From the NCBI GenBank assembly GCA_963662605.1, contig OY759785.1, forward strand, positions 1,984,001-2,048,000: a stretch of 64,000 nt of DNA, read 5' to 3'. How positions within the stretch are numbered: the stretch's first letter is position 1; each line of letters begins with the position of its first letter. Below, in pieces: positions 46,401 to 54,079 of the stretch. The notes under the pieces are model-generated. The model was not told the origin of the DNA. It saw nothing but the letters and a program-made list of their open reading frames with translations, and searched no databases. The DNA comes from G963662605 sp963662605 (GTDB lineage Bacteria > Bacteroidota > Ignavibacteria > Ignavibacteriales > Ignavibacteriaceae). The translations under genes were made by a program, and so were the position numbers.

Positions 46401-47330
46401 GACCTGAACTGGAAAACCGCATGGTCCGTTAACAAGTCAACTACATTGGCAACGGACTCCTTAGGTAATGTTCGCATTACAAATGTGACATCAAGCGGAA
46501 CGTTGTCCCGTTCATTCTTCTCAATGCCGCCCGTATTTTTCCTTTCGTTCTTCAAGAGCGGCATCAAAAAGGTACATGAGATTTATGTGGCAAACGGCGA
46601 GACAGATATAACCGGGGCATTTGTCGAGGGTTTTGAAAGTATGCCGGTTCTTTCCAAAATCAGTTTCCTTCGTGATGTTTCCAATTATATTCCGCGCGCA
46701 AACTGGCGTATATCGTGGGATGGACTTGAAAAGCTGCCGTTATTTAAAAGTATTGCCAAAAAGGTCTCGCTTGATCACGCGTATTCATCAGATTATACCG
46801 AAGCGTGGAGATTAGACGGAGGAACGCAGTCTATTCAATCGCAAAAAGCATCTATCGGATTCCAGCCGTTGGTCGGCTTGAATATGACTTTCTTTGATTT
46901 GTGGAGCGGTAATTTCTCAGGCAGTGTAAAATACTCAACATCATCAGGTTATGATGTGGCGGTAACGACAAAGAAAATTACCGACACCTATTCCAAGGAT
47001 ATGGGAATTACGATAAATTATACAAAACAGGGTTTTGAAGTTCCATTCTTCGGCATCTCGCTGAAAAATGATATTGAGCTTTCGTTCTCATATACTAGAA
47101 CGCAGAATTCCGTTGTACTGTATGATATGTCGGATTATACCGATGCCGGTGTTCCGCAGAACGGTACGATAAGAACTTCACTTGAGCCGAGAATTAAGTA
47201 CGTGATGAGTTCCAGAGTGACCGCATCCATTTATTATAAACGGTCTTCGACAAAACCTGAAGGTGCATCCAGCATATCGGCTACCACAACCAATGAAGCC
47301 GGTGTTGACGTAAGAATTTCAATTCAGTAG
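40413..47330 (+). CDS. sprA: T9SS outer-membrane translocon SprA
   Basis: 2305 residues, one of the largest single-chain beta barrels known; SprA forms the T9SS pore. After a hydrophobic N-terminal segment, residues about 40-150 are low-complexity and rich in Asp, Ser, Lys and Ala. The conserved body begins near 215 ('TMTMSDYIALKLMSHERESW') with 'LQISADWNTERTFEYENQLH', 'LVGGSEALFGIKANF', 'PETGFITF' and 'NIAYVDDFEGTKRIIP'. Many amphipathic strands follow up to 'GVDVRISIQ'. The first standard start in frame is GTG at 40413, without a clear binding site, so the true N-terminus is uncertain. A PBP4-type peptidase gene follows after three bases. The T9SS cargo protein at 59445 would pass through this pore. 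Confidence 0.93.
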   Translation: MILGAIVFYGLMNIGFSYTPVSQVDKRIWTDALMEHAIRNSADSLAAQHKEAADSLQKSKTIAADSSKTIADSTSSLSKPVSIQVFDPVAAKAKADSVALTKADSTKSHPDSLKLKATDHKALTPDSLKGKAPDVAKIDSSRIDSTARMKYFKTKRKDVPYTSVISHKPSKLFATPSQQKKEIQIDTADGSKVTVRESVAGTRVRNPLTMTMSDYIALKLMSHERESWEDIVYKYELKDQKKDLGNLIKDFTDFEIPLPSVGVLSIFGAPKISLKIGGAVDIHGAWRNETTEGVTASSLGNTRNEPDFRQQVQINVNGTIGDKLQISADWNTERTFEYENQLHIKYTGYEDEIIQSIEAGNVSLQASNLVGGSEALFGIKANFKLGPLDLTALASQKKGEIKEKSVSGGSSSQPFTLRAYNYSKSHYFVDQVYADTSANLNMFNNFFAKPTSEINENYRITFLEVWKSINQVTTDPNEWMGNAYIDLPENTGTLYGDELRASTMTEVPGERVRGRFVMLTEGTDYIVHPETGFITFKTSIQDQDIIAVAYTAGGKTYGELSKNLDKSKLSGLVLKLVKPQNLQPQYKKAWNLQLKNIYSIGARNIQKDGFTCDLKYEIDGSDAQSTLGSVRLLTAFGLDILDASNNAQPDGLFDFRPGLTILPATGEIIFPTLQPFGRNISAALPNYDSLRYNDIYDTTVTYAQQNKVKDKFVITGQSTGESSSSYQLGFNVVENSVKVSLNGRELTNNVDYSVDYNIGTLTIRNESALVSGANLKISYEENDLFQIASKTLFGIRGIFNISNSTKLGFSMLSLSEQTLSDKVRIGEEPMNNTIYGLDFQTAAELPLVSRLLDKIISTKESSNFAIKAEAALMNPDPNTKKSTIASDKSNNIAYVDDFEGTKRIIPVGVGYTGWKDISIPTNLDASINDLPDTVKMNYKAKSWWYNILPSDVSVNAIWPKKRVATNDQLVTVLDFVYDPSIVGPYNHYPSLTDHSKNWGGMMKLLSSTASNLVEENIEYIEFWVNVENADKDAKINIDLGRISEDVIPNGVIDSEDKNKNELMDDGEDTGIDGILDAAEKSKYGSTEGDPSHDNFSFTSSGSKDPDKYQNINNTEGNSVLTDIGRLPDTEDLNHNGTMDKANSYFRYEIPLDTNSATNPFIAGGGSNSWYQFKVPLKDFALAVGSPSLTVVEGIRVFVTGTQDRIHFRMTEFNLVGNQWQKETATDSILELSVVSIEDNPDYTMPSGVSQEKDRTRSDQNVYRNEQSLSLIVNDLPEGQSRQAVKYLSKALDIFNYSQMKLFIHPSTSTGVKSLAYYKSVNEYSSEVFFRFGSDTNNFYEYRQPLRDNINENNWDEITIIFKELTAIKQARGDTGTTRDYRVPVEGKEGHFYVVRGKPALTGVKFLAVGVTNKADDNPLLQQPVSGILWVDELRVIGADNTKGWAYSVATTLKLADLVTLNYNISKTDPYFHKLSEQFGSRTESNNWGVSADVDLLKILPLNSQESNLKLNYSRNESVGKPLFLPSSDILVTEAQKLKKEQMLQDGATESQAQAAADQIAADAQSYNMSESYSLSNIKLRIPSDYWLIRDSFNSLTFGYNFNKTFSRNPTTLASNTWVWNANMAYAVNISPEYSVIPARIPVIGVPISLSSDYRQFKFYYLPQSFSFNMTAKRNYSYTVIRATSTTDATPTSSHDFQTTRSMAFNWKMTENGFLNLTTSYNHSAASSLAFLEVDSNDKPRSEKEIWKDILSGTIFGRDYQFQQNIDIKSSPKLPNLFDIGKYLTLSAGYSVNYSWGNDFRQTELGRSVSAKNTSSLGFTLRLKSLFEPLFKEELPKPQNANVQKPKVNPVVQKPKNLKDTTALSADDKLRAPQDTTVQDSTKSGGGLASKLEALKNGLLVLKLVAKTIFFDYENISVNFANQNTYSSSGIKGYGNGFNNLWGLSYKVDEGPSRAFMLGLSKNAGPRAKNGSLTDNFQQSNSIEFKTSRPLWEGAKIDLNWKTAWSVNKSTTLATDSLGNVRITNVTSSGTLSRSFFSMPPVFFLSFFKSGIKKVHEIYVANGETDITGAFVEGFESMPVLSKISFLRDVSNYIPRANWRISWDGLEKLPLFKSIAKKVSLDHAYSSDYTEAWRLDGGTQSIQSQKASIGFQPLVGLNMTFFDLWSGNFSGSVKYSTSSGYDVAVTTKKITDTYSKDMGITINYTKQGFEVPFFGISLKNDIELSFSYTRTQNSVVLYDMSDYTDAGVPQNGTIRTSLEPRIKYVMSSRVTASIYYKRSSTKPEGASSISATTTNEAGVDVRISIQ

Positions 47331-47333
47331 GCA

Positions 47334-48761
47334 ATGAATTTTATTAGCCGATTTATATTAGTCGTTGTTTGCTCTCTTGTTCTTTCTGTAAGCTCGTTTG
47401 CTCAGAAAGGGGAGCCGGGCATTGGTAAGACTCTCGATTCGTTGGTGAGCCTGCCATTCTTTGATTCTGCTATTGTATCACTCGATGTTCACAATCTGAC
47501 TTCCAACAGTCCTGTATTTTCAAAAAACAATAAATTACCCATGCGGTCTGCATCCAATATGAAAATATTGACCGCTGCTGCTGCTTGGCATTATCTCGGA
47601 TCCGAACGCCAAATAACCACAAAAATTCTTTCGGATGGGAATGTTGTAAACGGCAGTCTGCGCGGGAACATTTACATAAAAGGAGGCGGCGACCCTTTAT
47701 TCGAATTGAATGATTTGGATTCTCTGATAACGCAGTTGAAGAATGCCGGAATTCGCACCATCAATGGCAAAGTCCTTCCTGACGTTAGTTTATTCGATAC
47801 CGTCCGCTGGGTAAATGGCTGGATGTGGGATGACGATCCGTATTCAGATGCACCTTACATTACGCCGCTGTCAATAAATCGGAACGCGGTTGAAATTGAA
47901 GTCCGTTACGATAAAGACGCAAATTCATTTGATGTGTCCGCAAATCCTAACACTAAATTTTTCAAAGTGATTAACCAAATACGCATTGATACTTCTTCTT
48001 CAACTAATTTGTTATATACGCATCAATGGTTGGGAGGAAGAGAGCGGATATTTGTTAAAGGTGTTTGGAACCCATCCGATACAACCTCGCGTGAAGATAT
48101 AAGCATCCTAAGACCGGAAGAGTTTTTCTTGTTCATATTCAAAGAGAAATGCCATGATGCGGGGATACATATTCGCAATAGAACAGGGCTGAAAAATTTG
48201 ATTCATCCCGTTTGCATTGCGCAGCAGTGGCATACAGTTGCAGAAATTGTGAAAGTAATGAATAAAACAAGCAACAATTTATGTGCGGAATTGTTATCCC
48301 GGAACTTAAGTTCGGCAGCTATCACTGAGGGCATCACCGCTGAAAATGGCTTAGCTTATATAGATAGTCTTATGCGTCTCACAGGTTTTAACCCAAAAAA
48401 TTACCGGATTGCCGATGGTTCAGGAGCATCGCACTATAATGTTGTTACAGCGGAATTACTCAACGGCATTTTGAAATATTTTTATAAAAACGAGCGTAGG
48501 AATTGTGCATTGTTGAAAAATTCGTTTCCGCAAGCCGGTGTTGATGGTACATTGCGTAACCGCATGACTACCGGAAAGGCATATAAACACATATTTGCTA
48601 AAACAGGAACCATTAGCGGTGTCAGTGCGCTTTCTGGATATGCCGCCGGTCAGTCAGGAAACGAGTATTCTTTCTCCATTTTAATGCAAATCAATCCCCG
48701 GGATTTAAACCGTGCACGTCAAATCCAGGATGCCATTTGCGAACTTTTAGCCTCAAATTAA
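47334..48761 (+). CDS. dacB: PBP4-type D-Ala-D-Ala carboxypeptidase/endopeptidase
   Basis: 475 residues. Signal peptide 1-23 ends 'SSFA' and Gln24 is the first mature residue. Penicillin-binding motifs are present: SxxK as 'SNMK' (74-77), SxN as 'SNN' in 'NKTSNNLCAELL' and KTG in 'IFAKTGTISGVSALSGY'. The inserted domain between the first two motifs marks the S13/PBP4 family. It trims peptidoglycan in the periplasm. Its ATG is three bases after the sprA stop, so it is translated from the same transcript. Confidence 0.93.
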   Translation: MNFISRFILVVVCSLVLSVSSFAQKGEPGIGKTLDSLVSLPFFDSAIVSLDVHNLTSNSPVFSKNNKLPMRSASNMKILTAAAAWHYLGSERQITTKILSDGNVVNGSLRGNIYIKGGGDPLFELNDLDSLITQLKNAGIRTINGKVLPDVSLFDTVRWVNGWMWDDDPYSDAPYITPLSINRNAVEIEVRYDKDANSFDVSANPNTKFFKVINQIRIDTSSSTNLLYTHQWLGGRERIFVKGVWNPSDTTSREDISILRPEEFFLFIFKEKCHDAGIHIRNRTGLKNLIHPVCIAQQWHTVAEIVKVMNKTSNNLCAELLSRNLSSAAITEGITAENGLAYIDSLMRLTGFNPKNYRIADGSGASHYNVVTAELLNGILKYFYKNERRNCALLKNSFPQAGVDGTLRNRMTTGKAYKHIFAKTGTISGVSALSGYAAGQSGNEYSFSILMQINPRDLNRARQIQDAICELLASN

Positions 48762-48787
48762 AGCTTACCATTCTCCGGTAATATTAC

Positions 48788-48795
48788 TAAATTTG
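48788..48795 (+). promoter_or_regulatory. Candidate -7 box upstream of the M28/men genes
   Basis: TAAATTTG matches the Bacteroidota -7 consensus TAnnTTTG, 31 bases before the ATG at 48827. No clear -33 TTTG is seen at the proper distance, so this is weak. Confidence 0.3.
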
Positions 48796-48826
48796 TTAGT
48801 TACTCCACCCACTTTTTGGAAATGAA

Positions 48827-49822
48827 ATGTTCAGGCACACGTATTCTTTATTTTTATTATTAGCAGCAATGATTACAATATTTAACGGATGTGACGGGAA
48901 AAAAGGACCGGAACAGACGGCTCCGTATGTATCACTTTCGAAGAATCAGCAGTATCCGAAATCCGATCCTTCAATGATATATTCTTACGTTGAAAAACAA
49001 TTAGAAAACGGGCCGAGAGTTGTCGGTTCGAAAGCTCATCAGATGACCAAGGAGTTCTTTTTGGGTACTCTCCGGCAGTATGCCGACAAAATTGAAACCC
49101 AGGATTTCGAACTTACCGGATACGACAACGAGAAGTTAGCTTTGACGAATATCATTGCGAAATTCAATCTCACAGCGAAAAAGAGAATATTCATTTGCGG
49201 GCACTGGGATTCAAGGCCGAGAAGTGATCAGGATACTGATATAAAACTCCGGACTCAGCCTGTGATGGGCGCTAATGACGGTGCCAGCGGTTGTGCCGTT
49301 ATGCTTGAATTGGCGCGGTTGATGAAAACAAAAATGCCGGATGTCGGGGTTGACCTTATCTTTCTTGATGGGGAAGATTACGGCAAAAGCTCGGATTTAA
49401 GCATGTTCTGTCTGGGTTCAAAATACTTTGCGGCAAATGCTAAAGAATATTCGCCTGAATTCGGCATTCTCCTTGATATGGTTGGCGACAAAGAGGCACA
49501 ATTCTATCAGGAGCAAAACTCGGTAATTTTCGGAAGTGAAATTGTTGAATTGGTTTGGGAGGCCGCAAGGAGTACCGGAGCAAATAGTTTTGTTTCTCAA
49601 GCGGGTGCAAGTATTTATGATGATCATATCCCGTTAAATCAAGCCGGACTTAAGACGATTGATATTATTGACGCTTCTCTTGTGGGAGCTGATTCAACAG
49701 CCGGAAGAAGACGGTATTGGCATACCACGCATGATACTATCGAGAACATAAGCAAAAGCACTTTGGGTGAGGTTGCGGATGTTTTACTCAACGTGATTTA
49801 TTCGGTAAAATTCTCCAAATGA
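48827..49822 (+). CDS. M28-family lipoprotein, glutaminyl cyclase-like
   Basis: 331 residues. N-terminal signal with a lipobox-like 'IFNGC', so Cys22 is a probable lipid anchor. The M28 zinc site is seen in 'CGHWDSRP', 'GANDGASGCAVMLELAR', 'LIFLDGEDYG' and 'YDDHIPLNQAG'. 'DDHIP' is typical of glutaminyl-peptide cyclotransferases rather than M28 aminopeptidases. It probably converts N-terminal Gln of exported proteins to pyroglutamate in the periplasm. Its stop overlaps the menH start by four bases (ATGA). Confidence 0.82.
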   Translation: MFRHTYSLFLLLAAMITIFNGCDGKKGPEQTAPYVSLSKNQQYPKSDPSMIYSYVEKQLENGPRVVGSKAHQMTKEFFLGTLRQYADKIETQDFELTGYDNEKLALTNIIAKFNLTAKKRIFICGHWDSRPRSDQDTDIKLRTQPVMGANDGASGCAVMLELARLMKTKMPDVGVDLIFLDGEDYGKSSDLSMFCLGSKYFAANAKEYSPEFGILLDMVGDKEAQFYQEQNSVIFGSEIVELVWEAARSTGANSFVSQAGASIYDDHIPLNQAGLKTIDIIDASLVGADSTAGRRRYWHTTHDTIENISKSTLGEVADVLLNVIYSVKFSK

Positions 49823-50652
49823 TTTTTGAAAACGTAAACGGCCTCTCCATAAATGTTGAAATTTCCGGAGAAGGTGACATTAGTCTTGTTTTCATTCATG
49901 GTTTCGCCGGTTCTACTGAAGACTGGAGCGAAATTGTGGAGTCGCTATCCGGCGCTTACAAACTTGTCCGGATTGATATGCCCGGATTCGGTAAAAGCGA
50001 TAAGCCGGATGATCCCGGTTGCTATACTCAGTCATTCGGCAGTTCAGTCATCTCTACAATTATAAAAAAACTCAATCTTGGTAAGATAATCATCGTAGGT
50101 TACTCGATGGGCGGCCGATTTGCGCTTGATGTAGTTGCGTCGGATAATCAGTCGGTTATAGGCCTCATTCTTGAGAGCGCTTCACCCGGCATAGATGATG
50201 AAGAGCAAAGGGAATTGAGAATCGCCGCCGATACAGCACTCGCTGATGCCATTTTAGAAAGAGGTATGGAGTGGTTCGTTAATTACTGGTCGGAAATTGA
50301 TCTGTTCCAATCGCAAAAGAAACTCTCAGAATTAAAGCAAATGCAGCAAAATCACCGGAGATTGGAAAATTCACCAACGGCATTGGCACAATCCCTGCGG
50401 ACATTTGGTGCCGGAGTCATGGAACCGCTATGGAATTATTTATACACGATAGATGTTCCTGTATTATTATTGAGCGGCGAAATTGATACAAAGTTTACCG
50501 CAATTAACGGCAGGATGTGCGTTATGCTCCCATTGTGCAAACATGTCATTGTGAAAAACGCGGGGCACAACATTCATTTAGAAAATCCTTCCGAATTTGT
50601 AAATTTGGTAAATGATTTTATTAACGATTTTGTAAAACCGGAGAAGGTATAA
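49819..50652 (+). CDS. menH: Alpha/beta hydrolase, MenH-like
   Basis: 277 residues. Nucleophile elbow 'VGYSMGGRFALDVVA' near 95, oxyanion region 'FIHGFAGSTEDW' and a catalytic histidine in 'KNAGHNIHLENP'. MenH makes 2-succinyl-6-hydroxy-2,4-cyclohexadiene-1-carboxylate in menaquinone synthesis. Assignment rests on the GYSMGGR motif and on the position directly before menB; other hydrolase activities are possible. The start overlaps the previous stop by four bases. Confidence 0.8.
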   Translation: MIFENVNGLSINVEISGEGDISLVFIHGFAGSTEDWSEIVESLSGAYKLVRIDMPGFGKSDKPDDPGCYTQSFGSSVISTIIKKLNLGKIIIVGYSMGGRFALDVVASDNQSVIGLILESASPGIDDEEQRELRIAADTALADAILERGMEWFVNYWSEIDLFQSQKKLSELKQMQQNHRRLENSPTALAQSLRTFGAGVMEPLWNYLYTIDVPVLLLSGEIDTKFTAINGRMCVMLPLCKHVIVKNAGHNIHLENPSEFVNLVNDFINDFVKPEKV

Positions 50653-50654
50653 GC

Positions 50655-51488
50655 ATGGCTATAGCGTGGAAGAAAGCCAAAAGATATAAAGATATTATTT
50701 ACGAAAAATGTGACGGCATTGCTAAAATTACAATCAACCGTCCCGATGTCAGGAATGCTTTCCGTCCCGATACTGTGATGGAAATGTATGATGCGTTTAC
50801 CGATGCCCGCGAAGACAGCAAAATAGGTGTAATACTACTGACAGGGAAGGGTCCAGCAAAGGACGGTAAGTACGCTTTTTGTTCGGGAGGCGATCAGAGA
50901 ATCCGCGCAGACAAGGGTTATGTAGGGACTGATGGCGTACCTCGCCTGAATGTACTTGACTTGCAAAAATTAATACGCAGCATTCCGAAGGCTGTTATTG
51001 CTTTGGTTGCAGGATATGCAATCGGCGGCGGCCATGTGTTGCATATTATATGCGATTTGACTATTGCTGCCGATAATGCGGTGTTTGGGCAGACCGGTCC
51101 GAAAGTCGGTAGTTTTGACGGCGGTTTCGGTGCAAGTTATCTCGCAAGACTTGTCGGACAGAAGAAAGCCCGGGAAATATGGTACTTATGCCGTCAATAT
51201 TCAGCACAGGAAGCTCTTGAAATGGGACTCGTTAATACCGTAGTGCCTGTTGAGAAGTTAGAAGAAGAAGGTGTTGCGTGGGCTAAAGAGATTCTGGAAA
51301 AATCACCGCTATCCATAAGACTTCTGAAATCAGCTTTTAATGCTGAGTTAGACGGTCAGACGGGAATTCAGGAGTTAGCCGGTAATGCAACGCTTTTGTA
51401 CTACATGTGCGAAGAGGCTCAGGAAGGAAAGAAGGCGTACCTTGAAAAACGTAAGCCTAATTTCAAAAAATTCCCCCGACTTCCATAA
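50655..51488 (+). CDS. menB: 1,4-dihydroxy-2-naphthoyl-CoA synthase
   Basis: 277 residues of the crotonase fold. 'RPDVRNAFRPDTV', 'FCSGGDQRIR' and 'AIGGGHVLHIICDLTIAAD' form the CoA and oxyanion sites; 'GQTGPKVGSFDGGFGASYLA' and 'WYLCRQYSAQEALEMGLVN' are typical of MenB. It closes the second ring of the naphthoquinone. Good binding site GGAGAAGGT; two bases after menH. Confidence 0.96.
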   Translation: MAIAWKKAKRYKDIIYEKCDGIAKITINRPDVRNAFRPDTVMEMYDAFTDAREDSKIGVILLTGKGPAKDGKYAFCSGGDQRIRADKGYVGTDGVPRLNVLDLQKLIRSIPKAVIALVAGYAIGGGHVLHIICDLTIAADNAVFGQTGPKVGSFDGGFGASYLARLVGQKKAREIWYLCRQYSAQEALEMGLVNTVVPVEKLEEEGVAWAKEILEKSPLSIRLLKSAFNAELDGQTGIQELAGNATLLYYMCEEAQEGKKAYLEKRKPNFKKFPRLP

Positions 51489-51500
51489 GCGTGATTGGTC

Positions 51501-52388
51501 ATGACACAAACAATTTCTAAAAGTCAGGCATGGATTTTGGCAGCACGTCCGAAAACGCTGCCGGCAGCATCAGTTGCTGTTTTGGTAGGCTCCGCGCTAG
51601 CAATTCGGGATCAGAAATTCTCTTTCACCGCTTCCTTGTTCTGTCTGCTATGTTCATTTCTGATTCAAATCGGCACAAACTTCGCCAATGACCTCTTCGA
51701 TCATCTTAAAGGTTCCGATACTCCGGATAGAGTAGGCCCGATGAGGCTATTGAGTTCCGGTCATATTTCTCCTTCTGAGATGAAAGTGGCGCTTTGGATT
51801 ACTTTTGGACTGGCATTTCTTTTGGGCATGTATCTGGTCTATCTCGGTGGTTTCCCAATCCTTATCATCGGTGTACTTTCGATAATTTCGGGTATAATCT
51901 ATACCGCAGGACCATATCCATTGGCTTACAACGGATTAGGCGACGTATTCTCATTTGTATTTTTCGGTATCGTTGGCACTATGGGAACATATTTCGTTAA
52001 TACTCACGAAATATCATTGCAGGCATTTATCGCTTCTGTCCCGGTAGGGGCCTTGGTGACGGCAATATTAGTTGTCAATAATTACCGGGATATTGAGCAG
52101 GACAGAGCCGCGAATAAAAACACTCTTGCCGTTATCTTTGGGAAAAAATTCTCTCGTATGGAATACAAGCTATTCATATTCGCAGCATTCATTGTCCCCC
52201 TAATTTTATTCGTTAATTATCATTACACGTTATGGGTATTTTTACCGGTGGTTTTAATGCCATTAGCAATAAAACTGATAACGCTATTGTCCTCATTGGA
52301 AGGGCAGGAATTGAATAGGCTTCTTGCACTGACGGCTGCGTTTTCTTCATTATATGGATTTCTTCTTGCCGTCGGCATTGCGCTTTGA
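51501..52388 (+). CDS. menA: 1,4-dihydroxy-2-naphthoate octaprenyltransferase
   Basis: 295 residues of the UbiA family with about eight or nine membrane helices. The two Asp-rich motifs are 'NDLFDHLKGSDTPDRVGPMR' (about 70-90) and 'NNYRDIEQDRAANKNTL' (about 193-210). It attaches the isoprenoid tail to DHNA in the membrane. The ATG at 51501 was preferred over a TTG at 51495. It follows menB by 12 bases. Confidence 0.95.
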   Translation: MTQTISKSQAWILAARPKTLPAASVAVLVGSALAIRDQKFSFTASLFCLLCSFLIQIGTNFANDLFDHLKGSDTPDRVGPMRLLSSGHISPSEMKVALWITFGLAFLLGMYLVYLGGFPILIIGVLSIISGIIYTAGPYPLAYNGLGDVFSFVFFGIVGTMGTYFVNTHEISLQAFIASVPVGALVTAILVVNNYRDIEQDRAANKNTLAVIFGKKFSRMEYKLFIFAAFIVPLILFVNYHYTLWVFLPVVLMPLAIKLITLLSSLEGQELNRLLALTAAFSSLYGFLLAVGIAL

Positions 52389-52459
52389 TTGAGAATTTGT
52401 TTATGCGATTTCGTTAACAAGGCATCATACAAGACAAACAAACTGTAAAATAGGTTTTT

Positions 52460-53992
52460 ATGCAAACTTCATTAACTCTCAAAATCTCTGAACTTGCTAA
52501 GAATAATTCCTCATCAACCTTTCTGATAGTCCCTGAGAAATTCATTGACTCGCTGCCGGTAAAAATATCCCATCCAAGCCACAATACATCAGGGTATTAT
52601 AGATTTACCTATGAAGAGATAGCGGACATTGCTGTAAAACTCAGTAAAGAAGTGACTGCTATTACCAGTACCGGGGAACGTGCGGCGGTCTTTTGTAAGA
52701 ACCCGTTTCTATCAGTGCTGACGGTTTTAGCAATGTGGGAAGCGGGCATAGCGCCGGTGATGTTAAATTGCCTGATGACTGATGCTGAGTTACATGATGA
52801 ACTGAAATTGACCGATACTCATAATGTCTTTCTGGATTCAAACCTTCTTTGTGTGAAGGATGAAAGTAAGCATTCAGTCCTTGATTTACTGGCAAAAAAT
52901 CAGCCATTCTCTGTGCAAGATTCTGAACATCCGTTACTACCGGGACACAAAGCCGTTTATATATTTACATCGGGTTCGACGGGTAAGCCCAAAGCTGTGG
53001 AGCATACGGTGCAAAGCTTAATCGCGGCTTTTAATTCGGGCAATAAATTCTTGGGCTACAATCCGAATGATCTTTGGCTTTTATCATTACCGTTGTTTCA
53101 TATATCCGGGTTGTCGGTGTTTATTCGCACCATGCTTTCGGGAGCGGCGTTGGTTATATCGGAGTCAGGTAGTGTGCCGGATATAATCCAGGCTGTTTCA
53201 AATCATCCGGTAACTATATGCTCTTTAGTACCGACTCAATTAAAAAAGTTAATTGACTCGGATGCCACTCCACCTAAATCACTTCGATTCAGCCTTATCG
53301 GTGGCGGTAAAGCTGAAGTCTCACTGCTTCAGAAAGGTTCACATTGGCAGCCGTGTCCCGTTTACGGTATGAGTGAAACCGGAGCTTTTATAACAGCACT
53401 CAAACCGGAAATTGTTAATTTGAAAAAAGGGAGTGCGGGATATATTCTGGATGGAGTTCAGATCAATATTCTCAATGATGAGATGGAGCCGGTTGGAGGC
53501 AATGAAATAGGCGAAATCAGCATCAAATCGGCAGCTTTGTTTAGCGGATATTTTAATAATGAAAAAGAGTCCACTGAAAAACTGCTTAATGGCTATTTCT
53601 TAACCGGAGATTTAGGATATATTGATGAGGACGGCTTTCTATTCATTACCGGAAGGAAAATTGAAGTCATAAATTCCGGCGGAGAGAAAATCCACCCAAA
53701 AGAAATTGAGGGATTGATATTATCCCTAGGCAGTATCAATGAGTGTTGTGTTATCGGCATACCGCACCCGGTGTGGGGAGAAGCGGTGACTGCTGTGGTG
53801 AGCTGCAAAGAGGGGGTGTTATTGACTGAAAACGACATTCTCCGTATTTTATATAAAACTTTACCTTCGTATAAAATTCCCAAAAGAATAATAGTGCTTC
53901 CCGAACTGCCTAAAAGCGCTCTGGGTAAAATTAATCGGCAAAAGCTTTATGAAATTGTTGAATCGCTGAATGTCTATCCTGAAAATCAATAG
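52460..53992 (+). CDS. menE: O-succinylbenzoate-CoA ligase
   Basis: 510 residues of the adenylate-forming family: 'YIFTSGSTGKPKAVEHT' near 170, 'YGMSETGAF' near 300, 'GYFLTGDLGYIDEDGFLFITG' and the C-terminal catalytic lysine in 'KSALGKINRQKL'. The gene neighbourhood (menH, menB, menA) makes OSB-CoA ligase by far the most likely role. menC, usually between menA and menE, is absent, and so are menF and menD. Confidence 0.9.
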   Translation: MQTSLTLKISELAKNNSSSTFLIVPEKFIDSLPVKISHPSHNTSGYYRFTYEEIADIAVKLSKEVTAITSTGERAAVFCKNPFLSVLTVLAMWEAGIAPVMLNCLMTDAELHDELKLTDTHNVFLDSNLLCVKDESKHSVLDLLAKNQPFSVQDSEHPLLPGHKAVYIFTSGSTGKPKAVEHTVQSLIAAFNSGNKFLGYNPNDLWLLSLPLFHISGLSVFIRTMLSGAALVISESGSVPDIIQAVSNHPVTICSLVPTQLKKLIDSDATPPKSLRFSLIGGGKAEVSLLQKGSHWQPCPVYGMSETGAFITALKPEIVNLKKGSAGYILDGVQINILNDEMEPVGGNEIGEISIKSAALFSGYFNNEKESTEKLLNGYFLTGDLGYIDEDGFLFITGRKIEVINSGGEKIHPKEIEGLILSLGSINECCVIGIPHPVWGEAVTAVVSCKEGVLLTENDILRILYKTLPSYKIPKRIIVLPELPKSALGKINRQKLYEIVESLNVYPENQ

Positions 53993-53994
53993 TG

Positions 53995-54015
53995 ATTACT
54001 GATTCAGTAATTTTA
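53995..54015 (+). terminator. Short hairpin after menE
   Basis: ATTACTG / CAGTAAT (seven bases) with a three-base loop, then TTTT. A weak terminator for the sprA-men transcript, right after the menE stop. Confidence 0.45.
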
Positions 54016-54044
54016 TACTTGCATATCCCCCCTAATTCTTGCTA

Positions 54045-54077
54045 TTTTCCTATGTCACGATAATCAGCATAGGAAAA
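54045..54077 (+). promoter_or_regulatory. Hairpin hiding the ribosome binding site of the CBS gene
   Basis: TTTTCCTATG (54045-54054) and CATAGGAAAA (54068-54077) form a perfect 10-base stem with a 13-base loop. The right arm contains AGGAAAA, the ribosome binding site, which ends three bases before the ATG at 54080. Folding would block ribosome entry. Confidence 0.6.
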
Positions 54078-54079
54078 AC

